Shown here: piece by piece, positions 11,639 to 25,837 of the stretch
Numbering within the stretch: position 1 is the first letter of the stretch
Layout of the letters: the number at the start of each line of letters is the position of its first letter
Source of the DNA: Linyphia triangularis
Taxonomy: Eukaryota; Arthropoda; Arachnida; Araneae; Linyphiidae
Length of the DNA: 64,000 bases
Reading direction: 5' to 3'
Assembly (NCBI GenBank): GCA_963978545.1
Contig: OZ021722.1
Location: 15,752,801 to 15,816,800, forward strand
Made by a program: the position numbers and the translations under genes
Notes under the pieces: generated by a model
The model's database searches: none
Told to the model about the DNA's origin: nothing
Seen by the model: the letters and a program-made list of their open reading frames with translations, nothing else

Positions 11639-12349
11639 TTGAACTTTCAAAATTTTCGTTTCAAATTTTCCCCATGTTAACATTATGGAAAATTTCACAC
11701 TTCTAAATTTTCAAAATTTTACAATCATTTTGCAACTAAGGTAACAGAAATTGTCATCCGAATCGATTTCCACATTCAAGTGGTTATTAAAATGAAATTT
11801 TACTTCTCAAAATTCGGTTATTGCCAAAAAAATCTTTATATCCCTTTGAATATACATTAAACTTGCCAATCCTTAGGCAATTTTCCAATTCTCAATTTTC
11901 GAATTTTAACCTTAATTTGTAGCCTAGGATAATAAAAGTCATCTTTCGATTTCTTTCTGATCATCAATTTGCTCATGAAATATTATTTTAGTACACAATA
12001 TCGAAGCAATGCTAAGTAAATTAAAGCCTCAAAACAGTTTCTGAGCGCTTTCGTTTCAAAATTTCAACTTCTCATAGAGCTATTCAAAAATAGTTTTTTT
12101 TGCCAAAATTTTGAAATTTGTTTGATTTTTAATGTGTTTTTGAATAAAAAAACACAATTTGGAACAATTTGTTAAAAATGAAATTTTCCATTCAAATACA
12201 CTCAAAACTGAAATATTTCAAGATTTTCGAATTTTTGAATTTTGAATTGAATTTTTTATTTTTAGAATACTTTTTTTTAATTAAAATTTGGTACAAGAAT
12301 AACTATAAAACATATATCCAACTGCAATTCGCAATTTGAAAGCATTTGA
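11639..12349 (+). repeat. L module F6, form II
   Basis: 711 bp. It has gttaacattatgg where most modules have gttaacagtatgg; the same change is in F12, F14 and the minus-arm module R17, linking those copies. Confidence 0.93.
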
Positions 12350-13505
12350 GCAATTTTCTCGAAAATACAATTCCTTATTGAAATCACATGGCGGACTATT
12401 CAATGAATAATTGTTCAAAAATTAAAATTTTCAAAATTTTTTCCCGTTTGTGATATTGTAACTTATATATAGGAGAATATCCAATTTCAATTTTATAACA
12501 CTCACTAAATAAGAAGCGGGTCTATAGTTGGTTCAAAATGTGCAATTTTCTCAAAAATAAAATTTCACAATTGAAAACAAATGCCGGACTGTTCAATGAA
12601 CTATTGTTCAAAAAGTAAAATTTTCAAAATTTGTTCCGTTTGGTGATATTGAAGCTTATATATAGGAGAATCTCCAATTCCAATTTTATAACACTCACTA
12701 AATAAGAAGTGGGTCTATAGTTGGTTCAAAATGTGCAATTTTCTCAAAAATAAGATTTCGCCATTGGAAACACATGACGGACTGTTCAATGAATTATTGT
12801 TCAAAAAGTAAAATTTTCAAAATTTTTTCCGGTTTGTGATATTAAAGCTTATATATAGGAGAATCTCCAATTCCAATTTTATAACACTCACTAAATAAAA
12901 AGTGGGTCTATAGTTGGTTCAAAATGTGCAAATTTCTCAAAAATAAAATTTCCCCATTGAAAACACATGACGGACTATTCAATGAATTATTGTTCAAAGA
13001 GTAAAATTTTCAAAAATTTTTCCGGTTTGTGATATCGAAGCTCATATATAGGAGAATTTCGAATTTGAATTTTATAACACTCACTAAATAAGAAGTGGGT
13101 CTAAAGTTGTTCCAAAAAGTGCGATTTTCTCAAAAATAAGATTTCGCCATTGAAAACACATGACGGACTTATCAATGAATAATTTTTCAAAAAGTAAAAT
13201 TTTCAAAATTTGTTCCGGTGTGTGATATTGAAGCTTATATATAGGAGAATCTCCAATTCCAATTTTACAACACTCACTAAATAAGAAGCGGGTCTATAGT
13301 TGGTTCAAAATGTGCAATTTTCTCAAAAATAAAATTTCACAATTGAAAACACATGGCGGACTGTTCAATGAATTATTGTTCAAAAAGTAAAATTTTCAAA
13401 ATTTTTTCCGGTTTGTGATATTGAAGCTCATATATAGGAGAATCTCCTATTCGAATTTTATAACACTCACTAAATAAGAAGTGGGTCTAAAGTTGGTCCT
13501 AAAAA
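12350..13505 (+). repeat. Six monomer equivalents
   Basis: 1,156 bp, matching the block at 1303 in length and in monomer order, including the caaagagtaaaa and gatattaaagctt variants. A private ggacttatcaatg is seen near 13167. Confidence 0.94.
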
Positions 13506-14204
13506 TTGAACTTTCAAAATTTTCGTTTAAAATTTTCCCCATGTTAACAGTATGGAAAATTTCACACTTCTAAATTTTCAAAATTTTACAATCATTTTGC
13601 AACTAGGGTAACAGAAATTGTCATCCGAATCGATTTCCACATTCAAGTGGTTATTAAAATGAAATTTTACTTCTCAAAATTCGGTTATTGCCAAAAAATC
13701 TTTATATCCCTTTGAATATACATTAAACTTGCCAATCCTTAGGCAATTTTCCAATCCTCAATTTTCGAATTTTAACCTTAATTTGTAGCCTAGGATAATA
13801 AAAGTTATCTTCCGATTTCTTTCTGATCATCAATTTGCTCATGAAATATTATTTTAGTACACAAAATCGAAGCAATGCAACGTAAAATAAAGCCTCAAAA
13901 CAGTTTCTGAGCGCTTCCGTTTCAAAATTTCAACTTCTCATAGAGCTATTCAAAAATAGTTTTTTTTGCCAAAATTTTGAAATTTGTTTGATTTTTAATG
14001 TGTTTTTGAATAAAAAAAACACAATTTTTAACCATTTGTTAAAAATGAAATTTTCCATTCAAATACACTCAAAACTGAAATATTTCAAGATTTTCGAAAA
14101 ATTGAATTTTTTATTTTTAGAATACTTTTTTTTAATTAAAATTTGGTACAAGAATAACTATAAAACATATATCCAACTGCAATTCCCAATTTGAAAGCAT
14201 TTGA
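13506..14204 (+). repeat. L module F7, form I
   Basis: 699 bp with the 68-codon frame at 13988, exactly 11,047 bp after the one at 2941. Like the other form I modules it reads caatcctcaatt and gttatcttcc. Confidence 0.93.
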
Positions 14205-14588
14205 GCAATTTTCTCGAAAATAAAATTCCCCATTGAAATAACATTTCGGACTATTCAATGAATAATTGTTCAAAAATTAAAATTTTCAAAATTTTTTCCC
14301 GTTTGTGATATTGAAGCTTATACATAGGAGAATATCCAATTTCAATTTTATAACACTCACTAAATAAAAAGTGGGTCTAAAGTTGTTCCAAAAAGTGCAA
14401 TTTTCTAAAAAATAAAATTTCCCCATTGAAAACACATGGCGGACTGTTCAATGAATTATTGTTAAAAAAGTAAAATTTTCAAAATTTTTTCCGGTTTGTG
14501 ATATTGAAGCTCATATATAGGAGAATCTCCTATTCGAATTTTATAACACTCACTAAATAAGAAGTGGGTCTAAAGTTGGTCCTAAAAA
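14205..14588 (+). repeat. Two monomer equivalents
   Basis: 384 bp, equivalent of 3158-3541. No indels relative to it were seen. Confidence 0.93.
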
Positions 14589-15299
14589 TTGAACTTTCAA
14601 AATTTTCGTTTCAAATTTTCCCCATGTTAACAGTATGGAAGATTTCACACTTCTAAATTTTCAAAATTTTACAATCATTTTGCAACTAAGGTAACAGAAA
14701 TTGTCATCCGAATCGATTTCCACATTCAAGTGGTTATTAAAATGAAATTTTACTTCTCAAAATTCGGTTATTGCCAAAAAAATCTTTATATCCCTTTGAA
14801 TATACATTAAACTTGCCAATCCTTAGGCAATTTTCCAATTCTCAATTTTCGAATTTTAACCTTAATTTGTAGCCTAGGATAATAAAAGTCATCTTTCGAT
14901 TTCTTTCTGATCATCAATTTGCTCATGAAATATTATTTTAGTACACAATATCGAAGCAATGCTAAGTAAATTAAAGCCTCAAAACAGTTTCTGAGCGCTT
15001 TCGTTTCAAAATTTCAACTTCTCATAGAGCTATTCAAAAATAGTTTTTTTTGCCAAAATTTTGAAATTTGTTTGATTTTTAATGTGTTTTTGAATAAAAA
15101 AACACAATTTGGAACAATTTGTTAAAAATGAAATTTTCCATTCAAATACACTCAAAACTGAAATATTTCAAGATTTTCGAATTTTTGAATTTTGAATTGA
15201 ATTTTTTATTTTTAGAATACTTTTTTTTAATTAAAATTTGGTACAAGAATAACTATAAAACATATATCCAACTGCAATTCGCAATTTGAAAGCATTTGA
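14589..15299 (+). repeat. L module F8, form II
   Basis: 711 bp, equivalent of F3 in copy 1 (shared gaagatttcac) but with the normal T run, showing that the extra T bases in F3 are a private change. Confidence 0.93.
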
Positions 15300-18200
15300 G
15301 CAATTTTCTCGAAAATACAATTCCTTATTGAAATCACATGGCGGACTATTCAATGAATAATTGTTCAAAAATTAAAATTTTCAAAATTTTTTCCCGTTTG
15401 TGATATTGTAACTTATATATAGGAGAATATCCAATTTCAATTTTATAACACTCACTAAATAAGAAGCGGGTCTATAGTTGGTTCAAAATGTGCAATTTTC
15501 TCAAAAATAAAATTTCACAATTGAAAACAAATGCCGGACTGTTCAATGAATTATTGTTCAAAAAGTAAAATTTTCAAAATTTTTTCCGGTTTGTGATATC
15601 GAAGCTCATATATAGGAGAATCTCGAATTTGAATTTTATAACACTCACTAAATAAGAAGTGAGTCTAAAGTTGTTCCAAAAAGTGCAATTATCTAAAAAA
15701 TAAAATTTCCCCATTGAAAACACATAGCGGACTGTTCAATGAATTATTGTTCAAAAAGTAAAATTTTCAAAATTTTTTCCGGTTTGTGATATTGAAGCTC
15801 ATATAGAGGAGAATCTCGAATTTGAATTTTATAACACTCACTAAATAAGAAGGGGGTCTAAAATTGTTCCAAAAAGTGCAATTTTCTCAAAAATAAGATT
15901 TCGCCATTGGAAACACATGACGGACTATTCAATGAATAATTTTTCAAAAAGTAAAATTTTCAAAATTTGTTCCGGTGTGTGATATTGTAACTTATATATA
16001 GGAGAATATCCAATTCCAATTTTATAACACTCACTGAATAAGAAGCGGGTCTATAGTTGGTTCAAAATGTGCAATTTTCTCAAAAATAAAATTTCACAAT
16101 TGAAAACACATGGCGGACTGTTCAATGAATTATTGTTCAAAAAGTAAAATTTTCAAAATTTGTTCCGGTGTGTGATATTGAAGCTTATATATAGGAGAAT
16201 CTCCAATTCCAATTTTATAACACTCACTAAATAAGATGTGTGTCTATAGTTGGTTCAAAATGTGCAAATTTCTCAAAAATAAAATTTCCCCATTGAAAAC
16301 GCATGGCGGACTGTTCAATGAATTATTGTTCAAAAAGTAAAATTTTCAAAATTTTTTCCGGTTTGTGATATCGAAGCTCATATATAGGAGAATCTCGAAT
16401 TTGAATTTTATAACACTCACTAAATAAGAAGTGGGTCTAAAGTTGTTCCAAAAAGTGCAATTTTCTCAAAAATAAAATTTCACAATTGAAAACACATGGC
16501 GGACTGTTCAATGAATTATTGTTCAAAAAGTAAAATTTTCAAAATTTGTTCCGGTGTGTGATATTGAAGCTTATATTTAGGAGAATCTCCAATTCCAATT
16601 TTATAACACTCACTAAATAAGATGTGTGTCTATAGTTGGTTCAAAATGTGCAAATTTCTCAAAAATAAAATTTCCCCATTGAAAACGCATGGCGGACTGT
16701 TCAATGAATTATTGTTAAAAAAGTAAAATTTTCAAAATTTTTTCCGGTTTGTGATATTGAAGCTCATATATAGGAGAATCTCCTATTCGAATTTTATAAC
16801 ACTCACTAAATAAGAAGTGGGTCTAAAGTTGTTCCAAAAAGTGCAATTTTATCAAAAATAAGATTTCGCCATTGGAAACACATGACGGACTATTCAATGA
16901 ATAATTTTTCAAAAAGTAAAATTTTCAAAATTTGTTCCGGTGTGTGATATTGAAGCTTATATACAGGAGAATCTCCAATTCCAATTTTATAACACTCACT
17001 GAATAAGAAGCGGGTCTATAGTTGGTTCAAAATGTGCAATTTTCTCAAAAATAAAATTTCACAATTGAAAACACATGGCGGACTGTTCAATGAATTATTG
17101 TTCAAAAAGTAAAATTTTCAAAATTTTTTCCGGTTTGTGATATTGAAGCTTATATATAGGAGAATCTCCAATTCCAATTTTATAACACTCACTAAATAAG
17201 ATGTGGGTCTATAGTTGGTTCAAAATGTGCAAATTTCTCAAAAATAAAATTTCCTCATTGAAAACACATGGCGGACTGTTCAATGAATTATTGTTCAAAA
17301 AGTAAAATTTTCAAAATTTTTTCCGGTTTGTGATATCGAAGCTCATATATAGGAGAATCTCGAATTTGAATTTTATAACACTCACTAAATAAGAAGTGGG
17401 TCTAAAGTTGTTCCAAAAAGTGCAATTTTCTCAAAAATAAGATTTCGCCATTGGAAACACATGACGGACTATTCAATGAATAATTTTTCAAAAAGTAAAA
17501 TTTTCAAAATTTGTTCCGGTGTGTGATATTGAAGCTTATATATAGGAGAATCTCCAATTCCAATTTTATTCCTCACTAAATAAGAAGCGGGACTATAGTT
17601 GGTTCAAAATGTGCAATTTTCTCAAAAATAAAATTTCACAATTGAAAACACATGGCGGACTGTTCAATGAATTATTGTTCAAAAAGTAAAATTTTCAAAA
17701 TTTGTTCCGGTGTGTGATATTGAAGCTTATATATAGGAGAATCTCCAATTCCAATTTTATAACACTCACTAAATAAGATGTGTGTCTATAGTTGGTTCAA
17801 AATGTGCAAATTTCTCAAAAATAAAATTTCCCCATTGAAAACGCATGGCGGACTGTTCAATGAATTATTGTTAAAAAAGTAAAATTTTCAAAATTTTTTC
17901 CGGTTTGTGATATTGAAGCTCATATATAGGAGAATCTCCTATTCGAATTTTATAACACTCACTAAATAAGAAGTGGGTCTAAAGTTGTTCCAAAAAGTGC
18001 AATTTTATCAAAAATAAGATTTCGCCATTGGAAACACATGACGGACTATTCAATGAATAATTTTTCAAAAAGTAAAATTTTCAAAATTTGTTCCGGTGTG
18101 TGATATTGAAGCTTATATACAGGAGAATCTCCAATTCCAATTTTATAACACTCACTGAATAAGAAGCGGGTCTATAGTTGGTTCAAAATGTGCAATTTTC

Positions 18201-19153
18201 TCAAAAATAAAATTTCACAATTGAAAACACATGGCGGACTGTTCAATGAATTATTGTTCAAAAAGTAAAATTTTCAAAATTTTTTCCGGTTTGTGATATT
18301 GAAGCTTATATATAGGAGAATCTCCAATTCCAATTTTATAACACTCACTAAATAAGATGTGGGTCTATAGTTGGTTCAAAATGTGCAAATTTCTCAAAAA
18401 TAAAATTTCCCCATTGAAAACACATGGCGGACTGTTCAATGAATTATTGTTCAAAAAGTAAAATTTTCAAAATTTTTTCCGGTTTGTGATATCGAAGCTC
18501 ATATATAGGAGAATCCCGAATTTGAATTTTATAACACTCACTAAATAAGAAGTGGGTCTAAAGTTGTTCCAAAAAGTGCAATTTTCTCAAAAATAAGATT
18601 TCGCCATTGGAAACACATTACGGACTATTCAATGAATAATTTTTCAAAAAGTAAAATTTTCAAAATTTTTTTCGGTGTGTGATATTGAAGCTTATATATA
18701 GGAGAATCTCCAATTCCAATTTTATTCCTCACTAAATAAGAAGCGGGTCTATAGTTGGTTCAAAATGTGCAATTTTCTCAAAAATAAAATTTCACAATTG
18801 AAAGCACATGGCGGACTGTTCAATGAATAATTTTTCAAAAAGTAAAATTTTCAAATTTTTTTTCGGTGTGTGATATTGAAGCTTATATATAGGAGAATCT
18901 CCAATTCCAATTTTATAACACTCACTAAATAAGAAGTGGGTCTATAGTTGGTTCAAAATGTGCAAATTTCTCAAAAATAAAATTTCCCCATTGAAAACAC
19001 ATGGCGGACTGTTCAATGAATTATTTTTCAAAAAGTAAAATTTTCAAAATTTTTTCCGGTTTGTGATATTGAAGCTCATATATAGGAGAATCTCATATTC
19101 GAATTTTATAACACTCACTAAATAAGAAGTGGGTCTAAAGTTGGTCCTAAAAA
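15300..19153 (+). repeat. Twenty monomer equivalents with nested six-mer
   Basis: Copy 2 equivalent of the block at 4255, one monomer shorter near its start. The ttattcctcac variant lies at about 17564 and 18720, 1,156 bp apart. Its right end differs from copy 1 (ttcaaattttttttcgg, gaatctcatattcg) but agrees with the copy 3 block ending at 31678. Confidence 0.93.
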
Positions 19154-19863
19154 TTGAACTTTCAAAATTTTCGTTTCAAATTTTCCCCATGTTAACAGTA
19201 TGGAAAATTTCACACTTCTAAATTTTAAAAATTTTACAATCATTTTGCAACTAAGGTAACAGAAATTGTCATCCGAAATGATTTCCACATTCAAGTGGTT
19301 ATTAAAATGAAATTTTACTTCTCAAAATTCGGTTATTGCCAAAAAATCTTTATATCCCTTTGAATATACATTAAACTTGCCAATCCTTAGGCAATTTTCC
19401 AATTCTCAATTTTCGAATTTTAACCTTAATTTGTAGCCTAGGATAATAAAAGTCATCTTTCGATTTCTTTCTGATCATCAATTTGCTCATGAAATATTAT
19501 TTTAGTACACAATATCGAAGCAATGCTAAGTAAATTAAAGCCTCAAAACAGTTTCTGAGCGCTTTCGTTTCAAAATTTCAACTTCTCATAGAGCTATTCA
19601 AAAATAGTTTTTTTTGCCAAAATTTTGAAATTTGTTTGATTTTTAATGTGTTTTTGAATAAAAAAACACAATTTGGAACAATTTGTTAAAAATGAAATTT
19701 TCCATTCAAATACACTCAAAACTGAAATATTTCAAGATTTTCGAATTTTTGAATTTTGAATTGAATTTTTTATTTTTAGAATACTTTTTTTTAATTAAAA
19801 TGTGGTACAAGAATAACTATAAAACATATATCCAACTGCAATTCGCAATTTGAAAGCATTTGA
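19154..19863 (+). repeat. L module F9, form II
   Basis: 710 bp with several private changes: aaattttaaaaatt, ccgaaatgattt, and aaaatgtggtac. It therefore looks somewhat older or less homogenised than its neighbours. Confidence 0.92.
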
Positions 19864-21598
19864 GCAATTTTCTCGAAAATACAATTCCTTATTGAAATCA
19901 CATGGCGGACTATTCAATGAATAATTGTTCAAAAATTAAAATTTTCAAAATTTTTTCCCGTTTGTGATATTGTAACTTATATATAGGAGAATATCCAATT
20001 TCAATTTTATAAAACTCACTAAATAAGAAGCGGGTCTATAGTTGGTTCAAAATGTGCAATTTTCTCAAAAATAAAATTTCACAATTGAAAACAAATGCCG
20101 GACTGTTCAATGAATTATTGTTCAAAAAGTAAAATTTTCAAAATTGGTTCCGGTGTGTGATATTGAAGCTTATATATAGGAGAATCTCCAATTCCAATTT
20201 TATAACACTCACTAAATAAGAAGTGGGTCTATAGTTGGTTCAAAATGTGCAAATTTCTCAAAAATAAAATTTCCCCATTGAAAACACATGGCGGACTGTT
20301 CAATGAATTATTGTTAAAAAAGTAAAATTTTCAAAATTTTTTCCGGTTTGTGATATCGAAGCTCATATATAGGAGAATCTCGAATTTGAATTTTATAACA
20401 CTCACTAAATAAGAAGTGAGTCTAAAGTTGTTCCAAAAAGTGCAATTATCTAAAAAATAAAATTTCCCCATTGAAAACACATGGCGGACTGTTCAATGAA
20501 TTATTGTTCAAAAAGTAAAATTTTCAAAATTTTTTCCGGTTTGTGATATTGAAGCTCATATAGAGGAGAATCTCGAATTTGAATTTTATAACACTCACTA
20601 AATAAGAAGGGGGTCTAAAATTGTTCCAAAAAGTGCAATTTTCTCAAAAATAAGATTTCGCCATTGGAAACACATGACGGACTATTCAATGAATAATTTT
20701 TCAAAAAGTAAAATTTTCAAAATTTGTTCCGGTGTGTGATATTGAAGCTTATATATAGGAGAATCTCCAATTCCAATTTTATAACACTCACTGAATAAGA
20801 AGCGGGTCTATAGTTGGTTCAAAATGTGCAATTTTCTCAAAAATAAAATTTCACAATTGAAAACACATGGCGGACTGTTCAATGAATTATTGTTCAAAAA
20901 GTAAAATTTTCAAAATTTGTTCCGGTGTGTGATATTGAAGCTTATATATAGGAGAATCTCCAATTCCAATTTTATAACACTCACTAAATAAGATGTGTGT
21001 CTATAGTTGGTTCAAAATGTGCAAATTTCTCAAAAATAAAATTTCCCCATTGAAAACGCATGGCGGACTGTTCAATGAATTATTGTTCAAAAAGTAAAAT
21101 TTTCAAAATTTTTTCCGGTTTGTGATATCGAAGCTCATATATAGGAGAATCTCGAATTTGAATTTTATAACACTCACTAAATAAGAAGTGGGTCTAAAGT
21201 TGTTCCAAAAAGTGCAATTTTCTCAAAAATAAAATTTCACAATTGAAAACACATGGCGGACTGTTCAATGAATTATTGTTCAAAAAGTAAAATTTTCAAA
21301 ATTTGTTCCGGTGTGTGATATTGAAGCTTATATATAGGAGAATCTCCAATTCCAATTTTATAACACTCACTAAATAAGATGTGTGTCTATAGTTGGTTCA
21401 AAATGTGCAAATTTCTCAAAAATAAAATTTCCCCATTGAAAACGCATGGCGGACTGTTCAATGAATTATTGTTAAAAAAGTAAAATTTTCAAAATTTTTT
21501 CCGGTTTGTGATATTGAAGCTCATATATAGGAGAATCTCCTATTCGAATTTTATAACACTCACTAAATAAGAAGTGGGTCTAAAGTTGGTCCTAAAAA
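19864..21598 (+). repeat. Nine monomer equivalents
   Basis: About 1,735 bp. Together with F9 it forms the approximately 2,445-bp unit that has no partner in copy 1. Its monomer order resembles the first nine monomers of the block at 4255 (aagatgtgtg variants, gaagggggtc), so it may be a trimmed copy of that block. Confidence 0.92.
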
Positions 21599-22309
21599 TT
21601 GAACTTTCAAAATTTTCGTTTCAAATTTTCCCCATGTTAACAGTATGGAAAATTTCACACTTCTAAATTTTCAAAATTTTACAATCATTTTGCAACTAAG
21701 GTAACAGAAATTGTCATCCGAATCGATTTCCACATTCAAGTGGTTATTAAAATGAAATTTTACTTCTCAAAATTCGGTTATTGCCAAAAAAATCTTTATA
21801 TCCCTTTGAATATACATTAAACTTGCCAATCCTTAGGCAATTTTCCAATTCTCAATTTTCGAATTTTAACCTTAATTTGTAGCCTAGGATAATAAAAGTC
21901 ATCTTTCGATTTCTTTCTGATCATCAATTTGCTCATGAAATATTATTTTAGTACACAATATCGAAGCAATGCTAAGTAAATTAAAGCCTCAAAACAGTTT
22001 CTGAGCGCTTTCGTTTCAAAATTTCAACTTCTCATAGAGCTATTCAAAAATAGTTTTTTTTGCCAAAATTTTGAAATTTGTTTGATTTTTAATGTGTTTT
22101 TGAATAAAAAAACACAATTTGGAACAATTTGTTAAAAATGAAATTTTCCATTCAAATACACTCAAAACTGAAATATTTCAAGATTTTCGAATTTTTGAAT
22201 TTTGAATTGAATTTTTTATTTTTAGAATACTTTTTTTTAATTAAAATTTGGTACAAGAATAACTATAAAACATATATCCAACTGCAATTCGCAATTTGAA
22301 AGCATTTGA
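21599..22309 (+). repeat. L module F10, form II
   Basis: 711 bp; ends in tgagtaatttt where all others read tgagcaatttt. Positional equivalent of F4 in copy 1. Confidence 0.93.
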
Positions 22310-24044
22310 GTAATTTTCTCGAAAATACAATTCCTTATTGAAATCACATGGCGGACTATTCAATGAATAATTGTTCAAAAATTAAAATTTTCAAAATTTT
22401 TTCCCGTTTGTGATATTGTAACTTATATATAGGAGAATATCCAATTTCAATTTTATAACACTCACTAAATAAGAAGCGGGTCTATAGTTGGTTCAAAATG
22501 TGCAATTTTCTCAAAAATAAAATTTCACAATTGAAAACAAATGCCGGACTGTTCAATGAATTATTGTTCAAAAAGTAAAATTTTCAAAATTTTTTCCGGT
22601 TTGTGATATGGAAGCTTATATATAGGAGAATCTCGAATTTGAATTTTATAACACTCACTAAATAAGAAGGGGGTCTAAAATTGTTCCAAAAAGTGCAATT
22701 TTCTAAAAAATAAAATTTCCCCATTGAAAACACATGGCGGACTGTTCAATGAATTATTGTTCAAAAAGTAAAATTTTCAAAATTTTTTCCGGTTTGTGAT
22801 ATTGAAGCTCATATAGAGGAGAATCTCGAATTTGAATTTTATAACACTCACTAAATAAGAAGAGGGTCTAAAATTGTTCCAAAAAGTGCAATTTTCTCAA
22901 AAATAAGATTTCGCCATTGGAAACACATGACGGACTATTCAATGAATAATTTTTCAAAAAGTAAAATTTTCAAAATTTGTTCCGGTGTGTGATATTGAAG
23001 CTTATATATAGGAGAATCTCCAATTCCAATTTTATAACACTCACTGAATAAGAAGCGGGTCTATAGTTGGTTCAAAATGTGCAATTTTCTCAAAAATAAA
23101 ATTTCACAATTGAAAACACATGGCAGACTGTTCAATGAATTATTGTTGAAAAAGTAAAATTTTCAAAATTTGTTCCGGTGTGTGATATTGAAGCTTATAT
23201 ATAGGAGAATCTCCAATTCCAATTTTATAACACTCACTAAATAAGATGTGGGTCTATAGTTGGTTCAAAATGTGCAAATTTCTCAAAAATAAAATTTCCC
23301 CATTGAAAACGCATGGCGGACTGTTCAATGAATTATTGTTCAAAAAGTAAAATTTTCAAAATTTGTTCCGTTTGGTGATATTGAAGCTTATATATAGGAG
23401 AATCTCCAATTCCAATTTTATAACACTCACTAAATAAGAAGTGGGTCTATAGTTGGTTCAAAATGTGCAATTTTCTCAAAAATAAGATTTCGCCATTGGA
23501 AACACATGACGGACTGTTCAATGAATTATTGTTCAAAAAGTAAAATTTTCAAAATTTTTTCCGGTTTGTGATATCGAAGCTCATATATAGGAGAATTTCG
23601 AATTTGAATTTTATAACACTCACTAAATAAGAAGTGGGTCTAAAGTTGTTCCAAAAAGTGCGATTTTCTCAAAAATAAGATTTCGCCATTGAAAACACAT
23701 GACGGACTATTCAATGAATAATTTTTCAAAAAGTAAAATTTTCAAAATTTGTTCCGGTGTGTGATATTGAAGCTTATATATAGGAGAATCTCCAATTCCA
23801 ATTTTACAACACTCACTAAATAAGAAGCGGGTCTATAGTTGGTTCAAAATGTGCAATTTTCTCAAAAATAAAATTTCACAATTGAAAACACATGGCGGAC
23901 TGTTCAATGAATTATTGTTCAAAAAGTAAAATTTTCAAAATTTTTTCCGGTTTGTGATATTGAAGCTCATATATAGGAGAATCTCCTATTCGAATTTTAT
24001 AACACTCACTAAATAAGAAGTGGTTCTAAAGTTGGTCCTAAAAA
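22310..24044 (+). repeat. Nine monomer equivalents
   Basis: 1,735 bp, the complete equivalent of the eight-monomer block at 9013, keeping the first ctcgaaaatacaattcc monomer. A private gtggttctaaag lies near its end. Confidence 0.93.
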
Positions 24045-24742
24045 TTGAACTTTCAAAATTTTCGTTTAAAATTTTCCCCATGTTAACAGTATGGAAAATT
24101 TCACACTTCTAAATTTTCAAAATTTTACAATCATTTTGCAACTAGGGTAACAGAAATTGTCATCCGAATCGATTTCCACATTCAAGTGGTTATTAAAATG
24201 AAATTTTACTTCTCAAAATTCGGTTATTGCCAAAAAATCTTTATATCCCTTTGAATATACATTAAACTTGCCAATCCTTAGGCAATTTTCCAATCCTCAA
24301 TTTTCGAATTTTAACCTTAATTTGTAGCCTAGGATAATAAAAGTTATCTTCCGATTTCTTTCTGATCATCAATTTGCTCATGAAATATTATTTTAGTACA
24401 CAAAATCGAAGCAATGCAACGTAAAATAAAGCCTCAAAACAGTTTCTGAGCGCTTCCGTTTCAAAATTTCAACTTCTCATAGAGCTATTCAAAAATAGTT
24501 TTTTTTGCCAAAATTTTGAAATTTGTTTGATTTTTAATGTGTTTTTGAATAAAAAAAACACAATTTTTAACCATTTGTTAAAAATGAAATTTTCCATTCA
24601 AATACACTCAAAACTGAAATATTTCAAGATTTTCGAAAAATTGAATTTTTTATTTTTAGAATACTTTTTTTAATTAAAATTTGGTACAAGAATAACTATA
24701 AAACATATATCCAACTGCAATTCCCAATTTGAAAGCATTTGA
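24045..24742 (+). repeat. L module F11, form I
   Basis: 698 bp. One T is lost in the tactttttttaatt run, which breaks the 68-codon frame that F2, F5, F7 and F13 keep; this supports the view that the frame is not under selection. Confidence 0.93.
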
Positions 24743-25126
24743 GCAATTTTCTCGAAAATAAAATTCCCCATTGAAATAACATTTCGGACTATTCAATGAA
24801 TAATTGTTCAAAAATTAAAATTTTCAAAATTTTTTCCCGTTTGTGATATTGAAGCTTATACATAGGAGAATATCCAATTTCAATTTTATAACACTCACTA
24901 AATAAAAAGTGGGTCTAAAGTTGTTCCAAAAAGTGCAATTTTCTAAAAAATAAAATTTCCCCATTGAAAACACATGGCGGACTGTTCAATGAATTATTGT
25001 TAAAAAAGTAAAATTTTCAAAATTTTTTCCGGTTTGTGATATTGAAGCTCACATATAGGAGAATCTCCTATTCGAATTTTATAACACTCACTAAATAAGA
25101 AGTGGGTCTAAAGTTGGTCCTAAAAA
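24743..25126 (+). repeat. Two monomer equivalents
   Basis: 384 bp, copy 3 equivalent of the block at 209. A private agctcacatatagg change is present near 25050. Confidence 0.93.
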
Positions 25127-25837
25127 TTGAACTTTCAAAATTTTCGTTTCAAATTTTCCCCATGTTAACATTATGGAAAATTTCACACTTCTAAATTTTC
25201 AAAATTTTACAATCATTTTGCAACTAAGGTAACAGAAATTGTCATCCGAATCGATTTCCACATTCAAGTGGTTATTAAAATGAAATTTTACTTCTCAAAA
25301 TTCGGTTATTGCCAAAAAAATCTTTATATCCCTTTGAATATACATTAAACTTGCCAATCCTTAGGCAATTTTCCAATTCTCAATTTTCGAATTTTAACCT
25401 TAATTTGTAGCCTAGGATAATAAAAGTCATCTTTCGATTTCTTTCTGATCATCAATTTGCTCATGAAATATTATTTTAGTACACAATATCGAAGCAATGC
25501 TAAGTAAATTAAAGCCTCAAAACAGTTTCTGAGCGCTTTCGTTTCAAAATTTCAACTTCTCATAGAGCTATTCAAAAATAGTTTTTTTTGCCAAAATTTT
25601 GAAATTTGTTTGATTTTTAATGTGTTTTTGAATAAAAAAACACAATTTGGAACAATTTGTTAAATATGAAATTTTCCATTCAAATACACTCAAAACTGAA
25701 ATATTTCAAGATTTTCGAATTTTTGAATTTTGAATTGAATTTTTTATTTTTAGAATACTTTTTTTTAATTAAAATTTGGTACAAGAATAACTATAAAACA
25801 TATATCCAACTGCAATTCGCAATTTGAAAGCATTTGA
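25127..25837 (+). repeat. L module F12, form II
   Basis: 711 bp with the gttaacattatgg variant shared with F6, F14 and R17, and a private gttaaatatgaaa. Confidence 0.93.

Larger units (their letters stand above)
11048..24536 (+). repeat. Plus-arm higher-order repeat, copy 2
   Basis: Order is I-2, II-6, I-2, II-20, II-9, II-9. It is longer than copy 1 because it carries one extra II-plus-nine-monomer unit of about 2,446 bp. L modules at 11639, 13506 and 14589 match those at 592, 2459 and 3542, including a shared gaagatttcac variant in the 3542 and 14589 modules. Confidence 0.88.
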